From Mnemiopsis leidyi (lineage: Eukaryota > Ctenophora > Tentaculata > Lobata > Bolinopsidae), in NCBI GenBank assembly GCA_000226015.1, contig JH153110.1, positions 171,172-235,171 on the forward strand: a stretch of DNA of 64,000 nucleotides, given 5' to 3'. The translations under genes and the position numbers were made by a program. Below the pieces are notes generated by a model. The model was given only the letters and a program-made list of their open reading frames with translations, made no database searches and was not told the origin of the DNA. Numbering within the stretch: the first letter of the stretch is position 1; each line of letters starts with the position of its first letter. Below, in pieces: positions 59,136 through 64,000 of this stretch.

Positions 59136-60146
59136 TTTAGGATGGATCTAGTCAGTTGTTCAGATCGAATCGAGCTAGTAATTATTGTCATGACATCATT
59201 AAGACAACAATTAAACAACATCGACACCGGACAAAATTCCCCCTCTCTTCATGCAACTTATATATATTTTACTATTATGCAACTATCACTACAAAAAGGT
59301 ACATAGAATGGACTCTAAGTCTATTATAAAGTTCACATTATAGGATGGACTTTATAAATTTCACGTAGAATGGACTCTAAAAAGGACTTGAGTATAATTG
59401 CCTTTTGTTCGCCCATTCGGTTCGTCTGATTCAGCTTGCTTCAAGGAAAGTTATTTCAAAGTATTATATATGCATAAAATTCCATACCTTTAAGTATAAT
59501 TAAAGCAATTAGGCATCATACCTAATTATGTATCAACACTCACATGGCAATAGCAATTAATGATAGCTCAGCTGTATAGCTATACAGTGATTGAATGAGT
59601 TTTGCGTTTCTGTATGTAGCAATCAGAGAAAGTCTTGATCCCGTAATGAATAATCGCATCAGTGTGAGAATGTACATCTATGTACAACTCAATGTGTCTT
59701 ATATGTACAACTCAACAACTGAGACTCTAGAGCTATGATAGTATTATCTCATGATAAAACTTTAGATTTAACTTTTGAAAACATGCTTCAAATTGTATTC
59801 ACTCGTAACTATAACAATTATAAAAAATGTTATAACATTGATCATCAATCATCAATCTGCTAATAATTTAACTTCATGAAAAAGTGGCAGTTTCACTATC
59901 TGAACTATAAATGAATTTGAATCAGAGTTAGTAACTTGTCATTATGCCTTGATTTACAAAAATCAAATATACTAACTTTGGAATTAGCATTAGCTTTGAA
60001 AATTCTATTGGAATTATTTTTTCTGACAAGCCATATCAATATTTCGAAAGGATAGATTTTTAAATTCTTATCTATCTTGACTTGTTTTATGTTTTTCAGC
60101 TGAGTCTTTGGAGCTTTTGTCTTTTTCTTATTTTTCTTGGTAACAA

Positions 60147-60200
60147 TCAATAAAATTCCGCACGGTCAAGCCCCTCCTTTTTTACGTCTTCTATCGACAC
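60147..60200 (-). CDS. Possible short terminal exon
   Basis: After the good acceptor GTTTAATCTCAG the sequence is open in phase 0 for 17 codons to TGA: VSIEDVKKEGLDRAEFY. It lies on the strand of, and downstream from, the calmodulin-like gene and might serve as an alternative 3' end, but no good donor in that gene's last exon was found. Confidence 0.25.
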   Translation of the reverse strand: MSIEDVKKEGLDRAEFY

Positions 60201-60317
60201 CTGAGATTAAACAATAATAATAATAAGGTACTACTACTGTAATATGTACATGTATCATGCATGTGTGTATGTACTACTGTAATATGTATAGATATTACTC
60301 ATATCTTCCTTGTTTAG

Positions 60318-60532
60318 ATGAAAGCGCAGTGCAGGCCTACAAGTACCGGTCAATCCATGTTAACAAGCCATGCAATAGGGGACTAGAAGGAGTTAAACCG
60401 GCAACAGTAATAGCCAAAACACCGTACTTCATTGTTGATCAGACTACTCAAAAAATAATCTTGTGTTTGAAGTGTCATACAATACACGAAAGCTGTGCAA
60501 TTCAGCAATATCCCAAAGGATCATTCGAATAG
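60318..60532 (+). CDS. Probable terminal exon of an unknown gene
   Basis: After a pyrimidine-rich acceptor (CTTCCTTGTTTAG) the frame is open in phase 1 for 70 codons to TAG. The composition is clearly protein-like (ESAVQAYKYRSIHVNKPCNR; GVKPATVIAKTPYFIVDQTT) and includes CLKCHTIHESC, three Cys and two His that could bind metal or form disulfides. No upstream exon with a phase-1 donor was found, so the rest of the gene is unknown. It lies in the tail-side flank of the calmodulin-like gene, on the opposite strand. Confidence 0.4.
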
Positions 60533-60630
60533 TGATCCCTAGGTACCTAATGAAAAATTAATGTACTACATGGTGTTGATGCTGTTATGAAATTTTTAAC
60601 TGCTATATATGGATTATGGCGTTACTCTCT

Positions 60631-60749
60631 TTGAAGTTTTATTGACTTGGTATCTGCAGTCATTATTTTTGTAAACTCCTTATATAGACATACAATCTGT
60701 GAAGTTTAACTAACTTAGTATCCGTAGTCATTATCTTTATAAACTCCTT
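60631..60749. repeat. 70-bp tandem duplication at the calmodulin-like gene's 3' end
   Basis: GAAGTTTTATTGACTTGGTA at 60631 and GAAGTTTAACTAACTTAGTA at 60701 start two related copies that both end in AAACTCCTT. The copy inside the coding sequence reads through into the other. Confidence 0.85.
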
Positions 60750-62152
60750 CAGATTTATTTTGCCATCTCCGTCCAAATCCGCGTAAGCAATCATGTCTCG
60801 CAATTGCTCGTCCGAAAGAGGCTGACCTAGAGACAACATGACACTCCGTAACTCGTCCTGGGCAAAGTCATTGCTAATTTGATATACGTGATGTTGGGTT
60901 TTCAATATATCAATTCAATATAACGTTGGCCTTTACTTGAGTAGAAAAGGTACCAATAACAGGCCCTTCAGCCATAAATAAAATATAAACTTTGCACGAT
61001 CGATTTCCATGACTCAGGTGGATATGCTGGCAGATAATATCTGTCAAGTCAACAGAAATCGATCGTGCAAGTCTTTTTCTCTTTATTGAGCAGAGGATAT
61101 ATGGCGTGCAACTGTAACGAAGTGCACTATATTCGAGCTGCATATATGAGCTGCACTCAAGGTTCTATAGAACTTTACCATAGAACTTTACTATACTTTA
61201 GAACTTTACTACTATAGTAACTTTACTGCTATAGTAACTTTATCTACTATAGAACTTTGCTCACTTGAGTAATGTAACCACTCCTGTCCTTATCAAAAAG
61301 TCTGAAGACCTCTGCTAACTGCTGTTCAGGATCGACACCCGGGTTGCTATGTCGTGACATCATCTTCAGAAACTCGCAGAAGTCAATGATACCATCCCCG
61401 TTGCAGTCCACTTCTGCTATCATCTCCTGAGGTAGCTGGGTTTATTTGTACTTTTTACTAAACTCTTTTAAGTTCTTTTACTTCTACTCTATTTTATAAT
61501 TCTGTTATCCCGATTGTTTGATACTTAAATTCGAATGATGCATCAAATGAAGAACTGGTGGCCTCGATTGCAGTGTGAAAGACTCCATCAGCGGACACCA
61601 CGAAACACAAAATCAACTAAAAATATACTAAACATAGGACCACAATTGAAAAAAATTAAACAATTGGAGAAAAAGAAATTGTCTAAAAATATACTAAACA
61701 TAGCACAACAACTGAAAAAAAGAATAGATCCCTGCCTGTATTTCTTTATGTGAGGGGTTCAGACCTATACTCCTCAACATAGCCCCGAGTTCTACTGTCG
61801 TTATCACACCATCTCCGTTAATGTCGAACTGTTTGAAGGCACACTCGTACTCCTCTACCTGCATAGGGCAGTGTGCATTCATTACAACATGACTTTATAT
61901 TCCTTAATACAACATGAAAACAACATGACTTAATGAACTACAATGAACATCTACAGAAGGTCTGATTTGTAAAGAATCATAAAATTTTAAGAAAAACACG
62001 GTGTATTTTATCAAAAATCTATTCTTGAGGAATGGATCATGAACGACAGAACTGTTTGGTTGAAGAATGGACTGAGGCAAGTTTCTAATTAAATACCTGT
62101 TCAACGGATAGGGTTATAGGGGTTGGTTTTCCATTTCTCCGTTTGTAAAAAC
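60663..62152 (-). CDS. Calmodulin-like protein with four EF-hands (start exon missing)
   Basis: Exons 62152-62097, 61858-61736, 61426-61265 and 60857-60663 join in phase 0, giving 177 residues without the start. All four EF loops are canonical: DINGDGVITTVE, DCNGDGIIDFCE, DKDRSGYITQDE and DLDGDGKINLKE, each with acidic residues at positions 1 and 12. So the protein should bind four calcium ions, as calmodulin does. Intron 2 has a GC donor (CAG/GCAGGG), a known rare class. The C-terminus runs 20 residues past the last EF-hand into sequence created by a 70-bp tandem duplication. The first exon must enter in phase 1; an ATG frame at 62706-62828 with a GTAGGT donor is nearby but in the wrong phase. 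Closer to calmodulin than to centrin or calneurin-type proteins by loop spacing; exact member unknown. Confidence 0.75.
60992..61070. repeat. Intronic inverted repeat, 16-bp arms
   Basis: TTGCACGATCGATTTC (60992-61007) and its exact reverse complement (61055-61070) enclose 47 bp. In the last intron of the calmodulin-like gene. The transcript could fold here. Confidence 0.85.
61160..61260. repeat. ACTTTACTATAG-type degenerate repeat
   Basis: Imperfect units of 15-25 bp, for example TAGAACTTTACTA, run up to the donor of the exon 61426-61265. Confidence 0.7.
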
Positions 62153-62270
62153 CTGAAATAACATGAATTTTATCGTTTAAAAGTTAATATCCGTTAATAA
62201 ACCAAAATCCCTTTGTAAAAACCTGAAATAAAATTAATGTTATTCAAAATAAGTTGATATCCCTGCTCAT
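62139..62270. repeat. Tandem duplication of a splice acceptor, about 70 bp
   Basis: TTTGTAAAAACCTGAAATAA occurs at about 62143 and 62214. On the minus strand each copy reads TTATTTCAGGTTTTTACAAA, that is, an acceptor with the first exon bases. Only the inner copy continues into the coding exon. Confidence 0.8.
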
Positions 62271-62384
62271 GCGAGGTACATTGTACATTGTACATTGTAC
62301 AAGGATACAAAATATTTGAATAGAATCCATGCCGTTAAATTACTATCATCTGAAAAGTATAGCGAAGGTGACGCTGTATCATCG

Positions 62385-62697
62385 ACTCCATCATAGTGAT
62401 ATATAGAAATCGCCATATTAATAGTTTAAAACTCCATCATAGTGAGATATAGAAATCGCCATATTAATAGTTTAAAACTCCATCATAGTGAGATATAGAA
62501 ATCGCCATATTTATAGTTTAAAACTCCATCATAGTGATATATAGAAATCGCCATATTAATAGTTTAAAACTCCATCATAGTGAGATATAGAAATCGCCAT
62601 ATTAATAGTTTAAAACTCCATCACAGTGATACATAGAAATCGCCATATTAATAGTTTAAAACTCCATCATAGTGAGATATAGAAATCACCACATTAA
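62385..62697. repeat. 46-bp minisatellite, about 7 copies
   Basis: Units begin ACTCCATCATAGTGATATAT and end AATAGTTTAAA. Upstream flank of the calmodulin-like gene's known exons. Confidence 0.95.
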
Positions 62698-62705
62698 TTT
62701 TCCAC

Positions 62706-62828
62706 CTACTCTGAAGTTGAACTCCCCCATGAGGGGGAGGCTAATTCCACGGGTTCTACAAACCCGTTTATCGGCCTCATCGTTATCGTCGATTTTCTTT
62801 TACTCCTAAAGGACTTCCTCATACTCAT
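62706..62828 (-). CDS. Possible start exon near the calmodulin-like gene
   Basis: ATG frame of 40 codons: MSMRKSFRSKRKSTITMRPI followed by a Ser/Pro-rich end. A donor-like GTAGGT cuts it in phase 2, whereas the next known exon needs phase 1, so the link is not established. A basic N-terminal extension would be reasonable for an EF-hand protein of this type. Confidence 0.25.
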   Translation of the reverse strand: MSMRKSFRSKRKSTITMRPINGFVEPVELASPSWGSSTSE

Positions 62829-63424
62829 AGTCAAGCCATCGAAATTTTTGTTTGATAGCAGCCTTTTCACCGAGTTCAGTTTTTTTTCGAAGTAATCAGA
62901 TCACCGTTTTGATGTACTCAACAGATAAACAGGTCGGAGCGAGTAAAATGGGACTAAAACGTTAGACTACTATAAGGGAAATGGAAAGGGCTGAAGTCCC
63001 TCAAATGCCTGCTCATACGAATTTACCGTCTAATTCCTAAACGTAGTGCTTGAATTAATTAGCATAATTAGGTCGATGCGGGCATACTTGAAGGCCTGGT
63101 TTAGTTATTGTAAACCTTGGTGGCTTTCTACTGATTGGCGGTTGCCTAATGGTCTTTTCGGTTAAATCACAGATGACTGACTGACGAATTCTTTCGAAAT
63201 TTAGAGTTGGATATTTTCTGTTTATTATCAATATAGAGTTCCGTCTTTTGTGAGATTAGATTAATCACTCGGACACTAATTAACAGCCTTAGACAATTAA
63301 TTAGCACTAGCTAAAATTTAAGAATTTTCTTTATGTCTGATTATCACGGTTTATGAATTATCTTATTTATACTTGAAGTTAATTCTTAATGATTTGCATT
63401 AGATATTGTAGGGTCACTCAACTG
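62829..63424. other. Non-coding stretch
   Basis: No gene or repeat recognised. Confidence 0.4.
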
Positions 63425-63785
63425 TACGTTTAAGGATTAGCCGGGAACGCGGACAAACTGATCCTAACTCAACATCCAATCGTCATTGCTTATTGCTTAC
63501 GTGCACCAAAGGGTCCACCTTCATTTCCAAGTGATAATGTGTCTAAGTTGAATGAACTTAAGACAAAATTCATGATGGAGAGGATGAGGTGATCTTAGTC
63601 AGCATCCATGATGTTACAAACCCTCTGGGGCATTGCTGCGTCCAGTCTCCAAACTTACAGTAATGGTACAACAAGAAACAAACAAAGACAGACACACCAA
63701 ATGGAGTTGAGGCACAATAGCTAGCTCAGAAAGGGGCTGTCGAGTACTGGTTCAACTTAGGTCTGTCAAATACAAGATGCTTTTA
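63425..63785 (+). repeat. Dispersed repeat, copy 2
   Basis: Same orientation as copy 1 (9932-10260), with an extra 45 bp near 63475-63518. It ends near ATACAAGATGCTTTTA. Confidence 0.75.
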
Positions 63786-64000
63786 TCATCTTATATAAAT
63801 AATTTTTGAAGTTTACCCTCTAAAAACACAGACTTGACAAAATTCACAAAATGTGATCTGCAACTTTGCACTTTGCGCGTCTTTGCATCAAAGTCATCAA
63901 TTCATACAAACTCAACAAACATACGTTCAACAACTGCTATAATTAAATAAATAATTTGAGAATTTGAGTTTTATATATAGATCGCATTTTTTAGACATAC

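Overview
This is eukaryotic, almost certainly metazoan, nuclear DNA. It is AT-rich, the coding exons are small and carry consensus GTAAGT or GTGAGT donors, and tandem repeats are abundant. Recognisable families are a four EF-hand calmodulin-like protein, a PEP-19/neurogranin-type IQ peptide and a thioredoxin with a long disordered N-terminus, which together point to an invertebrate animal. I cannot name the species. I built the gene models by hand by joining exons whose splice phases agree; no transcript or homology search was available.

Left end (1-5.5 kb): after a TGTTTAC satellite and a tRNA-derived SINE-like segment come three minus-strand genes in a row. Each opens with a large, basic, low-complexity exon that ends in phase 2 at a consensus donor. 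Only the third (3759-5522, 330 aa) closes fully inside the window. From 5.6 to 15.1 kb I see mostly non-coding DNA: repeats, a perfect 46-bp palindrome, a dispersed repeat, a CpG-rich patch with a small ORF, and a few isolated candidate exons.

Middle (15.5-38 kb): a minus-strand gene (15516-20425) encodes a 427-aa Gly/Lys/Ala/Pro-rich protein from five coding exons, two of them 36 and 34 nt, and a 9-nt microexon may also be used. A gene-poor stretch follows. It holds minisatellites, a 2.0-kb non-autonomous piggyBac-like DNA transposon (TTAA sites, CCC-starting inverted ends), X-box and E-box clusters, and weak candidate exons.

Right half (38-64 kb): a 74-aa minus-strand gene (38172-38720 coding); a 124-aa plus-strand gene (40346-41205); a 207-aa minus-strand protein with two C-terminal hydrophobic segments (41485-43987); and, 517 bp away and divergent from it, a 711-aa thioredoxin-fold protein (44505-49472). 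The last exon of the thioredoxin gene is present twice with identical protein but seven synonymous differences, and is preceded by a 37-bp minisatellite whose unit is a copy of that exon's own splice acceptor. A sequence gap (48476-49181) lies inside this array. Next come the 62-aa IQ peptide gene (51444-52006), several short membrane-anchor ORFs of uncertain reality, and the calmodulin-like gene (60663 to at least 62152), whose 3' end and one acceptor have also been locally duplicated.

The genes do not form an obvious pathway. The calmodulin-like and IQ proteins could both belong to calcium signalling, but they lie 9 kb apart and nothing in the sequence links them. The recurring theme is local tandem duplication of exon edges and splice sites.
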